The position numbers were made by a program, and so were the translations under genes. From NCBI GenBank assembly GCA_029212745.1, contig JARGOL010000002.1, forward strand, positions 392,133 through 456,132: a DNA stretch of 64,000 nucleotides. Direction: 5' to 3'. The DNA is from Alcanivoracaceae bacterium. Lineage in GTDB: Bacteria; Pseudomonadota; Gammaproteobacteria; Pseudomonadales; Alcanivoracaceae. The notes under the pieces are model-generated. The model was not told where the DNA came from and searched no databases. It saw nothing but the letters and a program-made list of their open reading frames with translations. The stretch's first letter is position 1. Every line of letters starts with the position of its first letter. Positions 48,675-56,822 of this stretch are shown here, in pieces.

Positions 48675-48811
48675 GATTTCTCCGGCCTGGTCTGGGGAGG
48701 CGCATTATAGCCACCATGGCGCCGTATTCCCATGCGCAGGCGGACAGATAAACGATGGTTAATGATCCCGGGACGTTGCTGTATACTCGCGCTTTTCAAG
48801 GAGGCTCCGAA

Positions 48812-49342
48812 ATGCGCGCAAATATCGTCATCCTGCTGTTGCTGGCCAGCTTTGCCATCGCCTGGCGCCTGGTGCCCCATGACTGGAATATCACACCAAT
48901 GGCAGCCCTGGCGCTGTTTGCCGGTGCCCGACTGCGCCAGCCCCTGGCCGGGATGGCGCTGGCCCTTGTGGCCATGTTCGCCAGCGACCTGGTGCTGGGT
49001 TTCTACCCGGGCTTTGAGTGGGTATATGCGGGCATGCTCGCAGCAGTGGTGGTGGGCAGCAGCCTCAAGGGGCGCTCGCTGACCTGGTTTGCCGGCGGTG
49101 CGGTGGTGACATCACTGCTGTTTTTTGCCCTCAGCAACCTCGGCGTATGGCTCTCCGGCACCCTTTATCCGCTCACCGCCACGGGCCTGCTGGCCTGCTT
49201 CACCGCGGCCCTGCCATTCCTGCTCAAATCGCTGGTCGGTAACCTGTTGTTCACCGGGCTCTTCTACGCTGTCTTCACGGCATCTGACGCACGCTCACGC
49301 GTTGCTGACGGAGTGTCAGCCTCGGGCCAGGCAGCCCGCTAG
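48812..49342 (+). CDS. Small integral membrane protein, DUF6580-like
   Basis: 176 residues with five or so TM segments. It begins MRANIVILLLLASFAIAWRL; DWNITPMAALALFAGARL is the segment that recalls DUF6580-type putative transporters. Hydrophobic throughout except a short polar tail. The ATG at 48812 has AAGGAGG upstream; a longer start at 48755 would pass through that sequence. TATACT at 48782 may be its -10. Divergent from metH. Confidence 0.7.
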   Translation: MRANIVILLLLASFAIAWRLVPHDWNITPMAALALFAGARLRQPLAGMALALVAMFASDLVLGFYPGFEWVYAGMLAAVVVGSSLKGRSLTWFAGGAVVTSLLFFALSNLGVWLSGTLYPLTATGLLACFTAALPFLLKSLVGNLLFTGLFYAVFTASDARSRVADGVSASGQAAR

Positions 49343-49446
49343 GGCCCGGTCCGGGTAAAAATGGATAAAACCCGCCTTTCAGGCTATTAATTCGTTTCGT
49401 GGACTGGGGCATCATATTGCCTCAAATCACCCAAAGGACGTCTGTT

Positions 49447-50259
49447 ATGGATAATCTGATCGACAGTTTTCAGCAGTTTGGCACTGAAAACCTGGTGCAT
49501 TACGCACAGAATATTGTCGCAGCACTGCTCATATTCTTCATCGGCAAGTGGATTGCCGGTCGTATCGCAGGCTTGGTCAAGACGGGTGCCGCCAAGCGTA
49601 TCGATGGTACCGTCGCCAACTTCATCGGCAATCTCCTGCATATCGTGCTGGTGGCCTTTGTCGTCATCGCCGCGCTGGATGAACTCGGCGTCGAAACCAC
49701 GTCACTGGTGGCCATTCTGGGTGCCGCCGGCCTGGCGGTCGGCCTTGCCCTCAAGGATTCGCTGGGCAACTTTGCTGCCGGCGTCATGCTGATCCTGTTC
49801 CGCCCGTTCAAGGTGGGTGACTATGTGGAAGCGGGCGGCGCAGCAGGCTCGATCAAGGAAATCCGGATTTTTGCCACCGTGATGAACACCCCGGATAACA
49901 AGATCATCACCGTGCCGAACGGCTCCATCATGGGCGGCAACATCGTCAACTACTCCGAAATGCCGACCCGGCGTGTGGACATGGTGGTGGGCGTGGGTTA
50001 TGGCTCTGACCTTGGCAAGGTCAAATCTGTACTCCAGTCCATTCTCGACGCTGACGAGCGCATTCTCAAAGATCCCGCGCCAGTGATTGCCGTGTCCGAA
50101 CTGGCAGACAGCTCCATCAATCTGCTGGTGCGCCCCTGGGTCAACAGTGCCGATTACTGGGCGGTGAAATGGGACACCACGGAAACCGTCAAGAAGCGCT
50201 TTGACGAGGAAGGCATCGAGATCCCGTTCCCGCAGATGGATGTGCACCTGGACAAGTAA
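49447..50259 (+). CDS. mscS: Small-conductance mechanosensitive channel MscS
   Basis: 270-residue channel that opens on hypo-osmotic shock. TM1-TM2 lie in about 20-90; the pore helix is GLAVGLALKDSLGNFAAGVM, with the beta domain starting FRPFKVGDYVEAGGAAGSI and the cytoplasmic alpha/beta vestibule after it. The ATG at 49447 with AAAGGA upstream gives the family N-terminus; a GTG at 49399 would add 16 residues. Length is close to E. coli MscS (286). Confidence 0.93.
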   Translation: MDNLIDSFQQFGTENLVHYAQNIVAALLIFFIGKWIAGRIAGLVKTGAAKRIDGTVANFIGNLLHIVLVAFVVIAALDELGVETTSLVAILGAAGLAVGLALKDSLGNFAAGVMLILFRPFKVGDYVEAGGAAGSIKEIRIFATVMNTPDNKIITVPNGSIMGGNIVNYSEMPTRRVDMVVGVGYGSDLGKVKSVLQSILDADERILKDPAPVIAVSELADSSINLLVRPWVNSADYWAVKWDTTETVKKRFDEEGIEIPFPQMDVHLDK

Positions 50260-50297
50260 GTCCGCTTTACATACTGATCAGAACACAAGGTTTTTAT

Positions 50298-51092
50298 ATG
50301 CGACTGAAAGCACTTGCGGCGGCCTCACTGGCCGCCGCGTCATTGTCCGCAATTCCGGCGGCAGCGCTGGCAGAAGAAGGCTCTGATGCGGCTGTGGAAG
50401 AGGAAGCGAGCCCATGGACTGGCGAAATTGCAGCGGGCATAGAGATGAAGCGGGGTAACACCCGTTCCAATTCCTACTCATCGAACATCAATGCCGAGCG
50501 TGACAGCCATTACTGGCGCCATACCTTCAAGGCAGAAGCAACAAACGAAGAGCAGTACGACGACAACAAGAAGGCCTACGAGCGTTCGGCTGAGCGTTAC
50601 TTCGGCTCCTACAAGCTGGACCGGAAGCTGGGCTATGACAGCCCCAACTACCTGTTCAATATTGGCACCTACGAGAAGGACAACTTTTCCGGGTTCCAGT
50701 ACCAATGGAGCTACGCGCTGGGTCTTGGTCGACGCTTCATCGATAACGAAAAGCACACGCTGGATGGCGAGGCCGGCCCGGGTTACCGCCAGTCCTGTGT
50801 GGAGCCCCAGGACGGCTACCGTCACTGCGACGACAAGGAAGAGCAGGGCATTCTCCGTGTTGCCATGAAGTACCGCTGGCAGATCAGTGAATCCGCGCGC
50901 TTCACCGAAGAAATCAGCAGCGAGATCGGCACGGACAGCACGTCCTCCCGCGCCGAATCCGTACTCACTTCGAAGATCAACGCGAGTTTCTCGCTGCGGG
51001 TGCGCCATCTGGTGACCCATGAGAGCAAGGTGCCGGCTGGCAAGAAAGAAGCTGACCACGAGTTCAGCGTAGGACTTGCCTACACGTTCTGA
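50298..51092 (+). CDS. DUF481 outer-membrane protein (YdiY-like)
   Basis: 264 residues with a signal peptide (alanine-rich, cleavage near ALA-EEG). The mature part is a beta-barrel of the DUF481 type: GEIAAGIEMKRGNTRSNSYS, ERYFGSYKLDRKLGYDSPNY, alternating strands throughout and a terminal GLAYTF ending in Phe. Function unknown; E. coli YdiY is acid-inducible. A strong terminator follows directly. Confidence 0.88.
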   Translation: MRLKALAAASLAAASLSAIPAAALAEEGSDAAVEEEASPWTGEIAAGIEMKRGNTRSNSYSSNINAERDSHYWRHTFKAEATNEEQYDDNKKAYERSAERYFGSYKLDRKLGYDSPNYLFNIGTYEKDNFSGFQYQWSYALGLGRRFIDNEKHTLDGEAGPGYRQSCVEPQDGYRHCDDKEEQGILRVAMKYRWQISESARFTEEISSEIGTDSTSSRAESVLTSKINASFSLRVRHLVTHESKVPAGKKEADHEFSVGLAYTF

Positions 51093-51112
51093 TCGGTTGT
51101 AATCGCACGCCA

Positions 51113-51142
51113 GAAAAGGGAGGCTCCGGCCTCCCTTTTTTT
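51113..51142 (+). terminator. Rho-independent terminator after the DUF481 gene
   Basis: AAAAGGGAGGC-tccg-GCCTCCCTTTTTTT, an 11-bp perfect stem with a 7-T run, 20 nt after the stop codon. Confidence 0.9.
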
Positions 51143-51167
51143 GTGGCTCCGCCAGCGAGCCTGTGCT

Positions 51168-51267
51168 GCAGGAGCGGCGTGTACGCCGCGAAAAAGTTGG
51201 CCCCAGGCCCAGGTCTCTGATCCGCACAGATTCACTGTGGTATTGGCGGCGCACACGCCGCTTCTGC
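51168..51267. repeat. REP/BIME-like inverted pair
   Basis: A 22-nt palindromic unit at 51168-51189 (GCAGGAGCGGC...GCCGC) recurs inverted at 51246-51267, differing at two positions. Each is itself a GCGGCG-based hairpin. Between them are 56 nt with a small CACAG/CTGTG dyad. The sequence is of the gcAGGAGCGGC type common in Pseudomonadota intergenic REPs. With the flanking terminators it accounts for most of the 51093-51380 gap. Confidence 0.7.
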
Positions 51268-51334
51268 AAGGGTAAAAGACTGGCCGGAAGCCTTGCCGGA
51301 AACAGGTGCCCGCAGGGTTTAGCCAGCAAGCACG

Positions 51335-51375
51335 CAAAAAAAAAGGGGCCGAAGCCCCTTTTTGTTTTTTGCTGT
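51335..51375. terminator. Bidirectional terminator next to pntB
   Basis: A-run, GGGGC-cgaa-GCCCC, T-run; the hairpin is followed by T-rich sequence on both strands and lies 6 nt after the pntB stop, so it probably terminates the leftward pnt operon and backs up the DUF481 terminator. Confidence 0.85.
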
Positions 51376-51380
51376 ACCGG

Positions 51381-52760
51381 TCAGCCTTCCTTGATGGCGG
51401 TGGTGATATCAAGGATGGCCTGCTTGCCATCGCCGAACAGCATCAGGGTGTTGTCCTTGGCGAACAGCGGGTTGGGCAGGCCGGCAAAACCGGCAGACAG
51501 GGAGCGCTTGACCACGACAACGGTCTTGGCCTTGTCGACGTTAAGGATCGGCATGCCGTAAATGGGGCTGCCTTTGTCCTCACGCGCCAGCGGGTTGGTC
51601 ACGTCGTTGGCACCAATAACGATGGCCACGTCGGTCTGCTCAAAGGTCGGGTTGATGGTGTCCATGTCCTTGAGCTTGTCGTAGGACACCTCGGCTTCAG
51701 CCAGCAACACATTCATGTGGCCGGGCATGCGGCCCGCCACAGGGTGAATGGCGTACTCGACCTCTGAGCCGTTGGCCTCCAGCGAGTCCGCCAGGTCACG
51801 GACAGCATGCTGGGCCTGCGCCATGGCCATGCCAAAGCCGGGCACGATGACCACGCGCTGCGCGGTTTCCAGGATCATGGCCACTTCGTCCGGGGACGAG
51901 GACTTCACCTTGCCAGCGTAGACCTCATCCGCGTCCATAGCCTCACCGGCCTCTGCCATGACACCAAACAGCACATTGGTCAGGGAGCGGTTCATGGCCT
52001 TACACATGATCTGCGTCAGGATCAGGCCGGACGCACCGACAAGGGAACCGGTGATGATCAGTGCGCTGTTGCCCATGACAAAACCGGCTGCCGATGCGGC
52101 GATACCGGAATAGGAGTTGAGCAGGGCGATAACCACCGGCATGTCAGCACCGCCGATGGGCAGCACCAGGAACAGGCCGAGCACGGCAGCGGCAGCCACC
52201 AGGCCCCAGAACACCATGTCATTGCCCGGCTGGTACACCATGTAGCCAATGGCACCGATGGAACCGGCCACCAGCAGGAAGTTGACGAACTTCATGCCCG
52301 GGAAGCCCATGGGTTTGCCGTCGATCAGCTCCTGCAGTTTGGCAAACGCCACCAGGGAGCCGGTCATGGTTACGGCACCAATCAGTACAGCCGCCCCGGT
52401 GGCGATGATGCCCACCAGGCCATCGACGCCTTTCAGGTACTCTGCGGAGGCAACCGCAAAGGACGCGCCGCCACCGAAGCCGTTCAGCAACGCCACCATT
52501 TGCGGCATGCTGGTCATCTGCACCCGGGTTGCCAACAGCGCGCCAACCACGGAGCCGACAATCACGCCAGCAATGATGACTTCGAAGGTCACGATCTTCT
52601 GGCTCAGCAGGGTCACCACACAGGCCACCAGCATGCCCATGGCAGCGAGCTGGTTACCGCGGACAGCGGTCTTCGGCTTGGTCAGGCCCTTGATGCCCAG
52701 AATAAACAGCGATGCCGCTACCAGGTAGGCAACATCGATCCACGCTTGAGAGATCTGCAT
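51381..52760 (-). CDS. pntB: Proton-translocating NAD(P) transhydrogenase, beta subunit
   Basis: 459 residues. About eight TM helices (1-260) followed by the NADP-binding domain III (about 280-459) with VVIVPGFGMAMAQAQHAV, HPVAGRMPGHMNVLLAEAEV, IGANDVTNPLARED and YGMPILNVDKAKTVVVVKRS. It couples proton entry to NADPH formation from NADH. Last gene of pntAa-pntAb-pntB, 3 nt after pntAb. Confidence 0.97.
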   Translation of the reverse strand: MQISQAWIDVAYLVAASLFILGIKGLTKPKTAVRGNQLAAMGMLVACVVTLLSQKIVTFEVIIAGVIVGSVVGALLATRVQMTSMPQMVALLNGFGGGASFAVASAEYLKGVDGLVGIIATGAAVLIGAVTMTGSLVAFAKLQELIDGKPMGFPGMKFVNFLLVAGSIGAIGYMVYQPGNDMVFWGLVAAAAVLGLFLVLPIGGADMPVVIALLNSYSGIAASAAGFVMGNSALIITGSLVGASGLILTQIMCKAMNRSLTNVLFGVMAEAGEAMDADEVYAGKVKSSSPDEVAMILETAQRVVIVPGFGMAMAQAQHAVRDLADSLEANGSEVEYAIHPVAGRMPGHMNVLLAEAEVSYDKLKDMDTINPTFEQTDVAIVIGANDVTNPLAREDKGSPIYGMPILNVDKAKTVVVVKRSLSAGFAGLPNPLFAKDNTLMLFGDGKQAILDITTAIKEG

Positions 52761-52763
52761 TGC

Positions 52764-53039
52764 TTACTTCCTCTTGAACATCGCCAGCATGCGGTTGGTG
52801 ACCATGAAGCCGCCAACCACGTTGATTGTTGCCAGTACCACGGCCACGAAACCGAAGCCCTGTACCAGTTGGTTGTCACCGTGCCCGGCGGCGAGCAGGG
52901 CGCCCACCAGGGTGATGCCGGAGATGGCATTCGAGCCAGACATCAGCGGTGTGTGCAGTGTCGGGGGAACCTTGGTGATAAGCTCGAACCCCAGGAAGAT
53001 GGCCAGGATGAACAAGGCCAGCATTGCGATGAATTCCAT
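52764..53039 (-). CDS. pntAb: NAD(P) transhydrogenase, membrane part of the alpha subunit
   Basis: 91 residues with three TM helices (FIAMLALFILAIFLGFELI, NAISGITLVGALLAAG, FGFVAVVLATINVVGGF) ending in TNRMLAMFKRK. It is the membrane half that is fused to PntAa in E. coli but separate here. 11 nt after pntAa and 3 nt before pntB. Confidence 0.95.
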   Translation of the reverse strand: MEFIAMLALFILAIFLGFELITKVPPTLHTPLMSGSNAISGITLVGALLAAGHGDNQLVQGFGFVAVVLATINVVGGFMVTNRMLAMFKRK

Positions 53040-53050
53040 AGTGCGTCTCC

Positions 53051-54250
53051 TCAGGAGGCCTGTTCGTCAGCGTCTGCTTCCGGCTTCGCCAGCGGCTCGA
53101 GTTCCAGCAGCTCGCGCATGCGCGCCTGCGGCACATCACCGTTATGGGCAACGACGGTGTCCTGCACGATCTGGTCTTCGAAATCCAGGTTCATCTGGCC
53201 TTCGTCGGTGATCAGCAGGGCAAGCAGGTTCTCGATGTTCTTGCCAAACATCTGGCTGGCGTGATGCGCCACACTGGACGGCACGTTTTCGGGGCCCACA
53301 ATGGTGACACCATGCTCGACAACCGTCTTGCCTTGCTGGGTCAGCTCGCAGTTGCCGCCACGCTCGGCCGCCAGATCAATGATCACTGCGCCGGGCTTCA
53401 TGGCCTTGACCATGTCTGCGGTCACCAGGATCGGCGACTTGGCGCCAGGTACGGCGGCGGTGGTGATCACTACGTCCATTTCCTTGATGACTTCTGTCAT
53501 CAACTCGCGCTGGCGCTTGAGGAAATCTTCACCCTGCGCCTTGGCATAGCCGCCAGAGCCTTCTGCCGCTGATGTATCCAGGTCCAGTTCCACCGGCTTG
53601 GCGCCAACGGAAAGGATCTGCTCACGGGCCGCCGGGCGGACATCATAGGCCTCGACAATGGCGCCGAGTCGCTTGGCCGTGGCACACGCCTGCAGGCCAG
53701 CCACACCCACGCCCATGATGAACACGCGCGAGGCATTGAGAGTGCCGGCAGCAGTCATGTTCATCGGGAACATGCGGTTGGAGGTGGCAGCGGCGGTGAG
53801 CACCGCCTTGTAACCCGCAATCATGGCCATGGAAGACAGGACATCCATGGCCTGGGCTCGGGTAATCCGGGGAACGAGCTCCAGTGCCACACCGGTGACC
53901 TTGTTGGCGGCCAGGGTGGATGCAAAGGAAGGATTGGCGAGCGGGTCCATCATGCCGATGACCACCTGGCCTTCATGATAGGCAGCCAGGTCCTGGTCGC
54001 CATTCTGGGTATTACTGCCCGGGGTCTGGACCTGGAGCAACACGTCAGCCTTGAACACCGCATCACGCTCGGCAATTTCAGCGCCAGCGTCCGTGTAGGC
54101 CGCATCTGGATAGCCCGCTGCCTCGCCGGCACCGGATTCAAGCAGGATCTTAAGGTCCTGCTTCTTCTTGAGTAGAGTTCCGACGTTTGCCGGAGTCAGA
54201 GCCACCCGGGTTTCACCCGGACAGATCTCCTTGGGAACACCGATGATCAC
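53051..54250 (-). CDS. pntAa: NAD(P) transhydrogenase, NAD-binding part of the alpha subunit
   Basis: 399 residues, domain I of the transhydrogenase: MIIGVPKEICPGETRVALTP, NAD-binding GVGVAGLQACATAKRLGAIV, YDVRPAAREQ, and GAKSPILVTADMVKAMKPGA. The start is GTG at 54250. The C-terminus ends without TM helices, confirming the split arrangement. Two palindromes upstream suggest regulated expression. Confidence 0.97.
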   Translation of the reverse strand: MIIGVPKEICPGETRVALTPANVGTLLKKKQDLKILLESGAGEAAGYPDAAYTDAGAEIAERDAVFKADVLLQVQTPGSNTQNGDQDLAAYHEGQVVIGMMDPLANPSFASTLAANKVTGVALELVPRITRAQAMDVLSSMAMIAGYKAVLTAAATSNRMFPMNMTAAGTLNASRVFIMGVGVAGLQACATAKRLGAIVEAYDVRPAAREQILSVGAKPVELDLDTSAAEGSGGYAKAQGEDFLKRQRELMTEVIKEMDVVITTAAVPGAKSPILVTADMVKAMKPGAVIIDLAAERGGNCELTQQGKTVVEHGVTIVGPENVPSSVAHHASQMFGKNIENLLALLITDEGQMNLDFEDQIVQDTVVAHNGDVPQARMRELLELEPLAKPEADADEQAS

Positions 54251-54377
54251 CTGCGTTACCCCCGTTCTGGTTCGCTGGTTGGGCGCTTCAGGCCAGGATC
54301 GCTGGCCCGCGTTTTCATGGATGGCCGGAGGGTCTTGGGGACCCAGCCGGCCGGCAGGGTGCTAACCTTATTGTGGA

Positions 54378-54389
54378 GTTGTCGACAAC
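54378..54389. promoter_or_regulatory. Perfect 12-nt palindrome upstream of pntAa
   Basis: GTTGTCGACAAC, fully symmetric, 128 nt upstream of the pntAa start. A TTGCGT on the minus strand directly precedes it and a TAAGGT follows at suitable distance, so it may lie between -35 and -10. The half-site TTGTC/GACAA resembles GntR-type operators. Confidence 0.5.
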
Positions 54390-54421
54390 GCAAATAGGAA
54401 TCGACTTTTGGGCCGATAAGC

Positions 54422-54436
54422 GGTCAATAATTGACC
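54422..54436. promoter_or_regulatory. Perfect 15-nt inverted repeat between the UbiB-like gene and pntAa
   Basis: GGTCAAT-a-ATTGACC with one central base, plus a third GGTCA half-site at 54442. It lies within about 25 nt of the stop of the UbiB-like gene and 170 nt upstream of pntAa. Either an operator or a weak intrinsic stem. Confidence 0.45.
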
Positions 54437-54443
54437 AAAACGG

Positions 54444-55886
54444 TCAGGTATTGGCCCCGTCTGCCGCGTTCAGCGCAGCCACCCGGGCCAGGTCCTCCTC
54501 CTCGTGCATGGGCAGGAAGGGCTCGAGGATAGTGTTGCCACGCACTTCGGCCTCGATCACATGCAGGAAGGTATAGGCCCCGAGCAGTTTGCGCGCCAGG
54601 AAGATGAATTCCTTGGGCGGCACATCAAAGTGCACGGAAAGGGCGTTGCGACTGGCACGTGCCACCATCCGCGATGGCAGGTCGCTCGCCCCCCAGAGAT
54701 ATTCACCCCGTTCGTTGAGCACATGGTCCGGGGGCGGGAAGCGCTCGGGGTCCTGCAGCACCTCTACCGCCTCGAAGCACATGCTGGCGAAATCATCCAG
54801 CAGCCGGCCGGGCGTGCCACGGGACAGAAACCCGAGGGCATGCAGGGCAGCCACAATCCGGTCACGGTCATGGTGCCAGGCGCCGCGGATCATCTCGCGC
54901 CCGGGACCAAGGGTGTCATTGTCGAAGTCACGAATGGCGCCGAAATCCAGCAACACAATCTGGTCCTGGCGGTGGTCAGGGTCGATACGCAGCAGGTAAT
55001 TGCCGAAATTGGGGTCGGTCTGCATCTTGTTCCATTCGAAAACCTCACGGCAGCACAGCTCCATGATGGCGCGGCCGATGAAATTACGCCGCTCCTGGCT
55101 CAGCTCGATCACGGCCGGGTCGGATACGCCGATACCGTGCTCGAAAGACATGCAGAGAATGTTCTGGGTGCAGTATTCGGGCACCACCTCCGGCACCACA
55201 AAACGCGGGTCATCCGCCAGTGCTTCGCGGAAATGCCGGGTAGTGGCGGCTTCCAGGTCATAGTCCACTTCCCGGGCCAGCATGGCGCGCACTTCGTCGA
55301 GCCACTCATTGAACTGTTCCGTAATAGGCACCAGGCGGCTCACCCGCAGCAGCTGGACAATGGCGCGAAGGTCGGAATCGATGGCGTCGGCCACGCCCGG
55401 ATACTGGATTTTCAGCACCAGCTCACGGCCATCGCTCTTGCGCACGGCGCGGTGAACCTGTCCCAGGGACGCAGCGCCCAGCGGCTCGTGGTCAACCTCC
55501 AGCTCGGCCAGCCGGATTTCCCCCAGTTGCCGGCGCAGGTGTTTTTCAATCGTGTCCCAGTGCAACGCGGTGGTGCTGTTCTCCAGCGTGTGCAGGGCGG
55601 CGGTGACCTCCTCGGGCAAAAAGTGCTCGCCAAACAGGGCCATCATCTGGCCGATCTTCACCACGGACCCTTTCAGCTTGCCCAGTTCCCGCGCCAGCTC
55701 CATGGCTTGCCCGGACAGGATTTCCTTGCGCCGCCGCTGGCGATCTTCTGGTGAAGAAAACAGCGTGCCCGCCGTCAGGGTGGCGTAGCGCGCTCCCGCC
55801 ATGAACCCGGCGCGGGCCATGGAAAAACGACGTTCGAGGGATCCGGTCTTGACGCGCTTGACGGTTTTACGGCTCATGAACTGCAT
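54444..55886 (-). CDS. ABC1/UbiB-family protein-kinase-like ATPase
   Basis: 480 residues from the ATG at 55886 (an ATG at 55877 is possible). The ABC1 hallmark KxGQ is present in GSVVKIGQMMA (residues 77-80), the A-rich loop as LGAASLGQVHRA, the ATP-anchoring lysine in LVLKIQYPG (Lys159), the catalytic-loop region TDPNFGNYLL and the DFG in IVLLDFGAIRDF. It lacks the C-terminal membrane helices of UbiB itself, so it is an ADCK-type paralogue, probably linked to quinone or lipid metabolism. Divergent from the hydrolase gene with a 55-nt gap. Confidence 0.88.
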   Translation of the reverse strand: MQFMSRKTVKRVKTGSLERRFSMARAGFMAGARYATLTAGTLFSSPEDRQRRRKEILSGQAMELARELGKLKGSVVKIGQMMALFGEHFLPEEVTAALHTLENSTTALHWDTIEKHLRRQLGEIRLAELEVDHEPLGAASLGQVHRAVRKSDGRELVLKIQYPGVADAIDSDLRAIVQLLRVSRLVPITEQFNEWLDEVRAMLAREVDYDLEAATTRHFREALADDPRFVVPEVVPEYCTQNILCMSFEHGIGVSDPAVIELSQERRNFIGRAIMELCCREVFEWNKMQTDPNFGNYLLRIDPDHRQDQIVLLDFGAIRDFDNDTLGPGREMIRGAWHHDRDRIVAALHALGFLSRGTPGRLLDDFASMCFEAVEVLQDPERFPPPDHVLNERGEYLWGASDLPSRMVARASRNALSVHFDVPPKEFIFLARKLLGAYTFLHVIEAEVRGNTILEPFLPMHEEEDLARVAALNAADGANT

Positions 55887-55941
55887 TGCCAGTAGCTGCG
55901 GGGAGGGGCATTCTAGCCGAAATTTACCGGGGAGGGGGCCC

Positions 55942-56703
55942 ATGGCCGACAACTGGATACTGCTGCGTGGCCTGATTCGCGAAAGCCGGCACTGGGAAGA
56001 CTTTGTGCAGACATTCCAGGCCCGGTTTCCGGGCGACACTGTCATCGCCGTGGACCTGCCCGGCAATGGCACACGCTGGCAGGAGCGCAGCCCCGCCTGT
56101 ATCGAGGACATGGTGGCCAGCCTGCGCACATCCCTCAGTGACAGGGGGCTGCAGCCGCCCTTCAATGTGCTGGCCCTGTCCCTGGGCGCGATGACGGCGA
56201 TCAGCTGGCTCAATGATTACCCCGGGGAAGTGGGCCGGGCGGTCTTGCTGAATACCAGCGTGGCGCGCTTCAGTCCCTTCTGGCAGCGCCTGCAGGCTGC
56301 CAATTACTGGCGCATTCTCCGTCACGGCCTGTTTGCCCGCACGGCGTTGCGCAAGGAGCAGATGATTCTGTCCATCACCAGCAACCTGCGCACCGAAACG
56401 GAGCGCGCACAAATCGCAGCGCGCTGGGCGGGATATGCGTCTGAACGGCCGGTGAGCCGGGGCAACGCCCTGCGCCAGATTGTTGCGGCGGCGCGCTTCA
56501 GCGCGCCTGCAACGCTGCCCGCCACAGTGCCGGTGCTGGTGCTCAACGGCGGCGGCGACCGGCTGGTGTCGCCGGCGTGCTCTGCCGCCCTGGCCAGTGG
56601 CTGGGGCCTGCCCATGTCTGTACATCCCCGGGCCGGTCATGACCTCACCCTGGATGACGGCCCGTGGGCGGCTGATCAGGTCAGGCAGTGGATGACGCCC
56701 TGA
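55942..56703 (+). CDS. Alpha/beta-fold hydrolase
   Basis: 253 residues from the ATG at 55942, with GGAGGGGG seven bases upstream. Nucleophile Ser80 is in LALSLGAM (an atypical A-L-S-L-G elbow), the acid in LNGGGDRLVSP and the histidine in RAGHDLTLDDG. LLRGLIRESRHWEDF is the oxyanion-strand region. Lipase or esterase is likeliest; the substrate is not evident. The first residues carry no signal peptide. Divergent from the UbiB-like gene. Confidence 0.85.
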   Translation: MADNWILLRGLIRESRHWEDFVQTFQARFPGDTVIAVDLPGNGTRWQERSPACIEDMVASLRTSLSDRGLQPPFNVLALSLGAMTAISWLNDYPGEVGRAVLLNTSVARFSPFWQRLQAANYWRILRHGLFARTALRKEQMILSITSNLRTETERAQIAARWAGYASERPVSRGNALRQIVAAARFSAPATLPATVPVLVLNGGGDRLVSPACSAALASGWGLPMSVHPRAGHDLTLDDGPWAADQVRQWMTP

Positions 56704-56713
56704 CACGGCAGCC

Positions 56714-56742
56714 TTGACCGGTCCCGCCGTGCGGGGTAAGTT
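56714..56742 (+). promoter_or_regulatory. Promoter of the MpaB-like gene
   Basis: TTGACC at 56714-56719 and TAAGTT at 56737-56742 with a 17-nt spacer. The transcription start predicted about 7 nt later falls inside the perfect inverted repeat at 56743-56766. Confidence 0.55.
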
Positions 56743-56766
56743 CTTCAGAACTGGCGAGTTCTGAAG
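56743..56766. promoter_or_regulatory. Perfect 9-bp inverted repeat at the predicted transcription start
   Basis: CTTCAGAAC-tggcga-GTTCTGAAG: two perfect 9-nt arms around 6 nt, 57 nt before the MpaB-like start and directly after its -10. The position is that of a repressor operator. No T-run follows, so a terminator is unlikely. Confidence 0.6.
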
Positions 56767-56822
56767 CCTTCCGGGCACGTTCCCGCCAACGTCCCATCCA
56801 CAACAACAAGAAGGGCATCCCG

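Noticed and set aside
48675-48811. Possible cobalamin riboswitch upstream of metH
   Set aside because: The gap to the divergent gene is too short and no conserved B12-box-like sequence is visible.
51807-53264. 485-codon open frame antisense to pntB/pntAb/pntAa
   Set aside because: It is histidine/glutamine-rich as expected of an antisense shadow and spans three well-supported genes.
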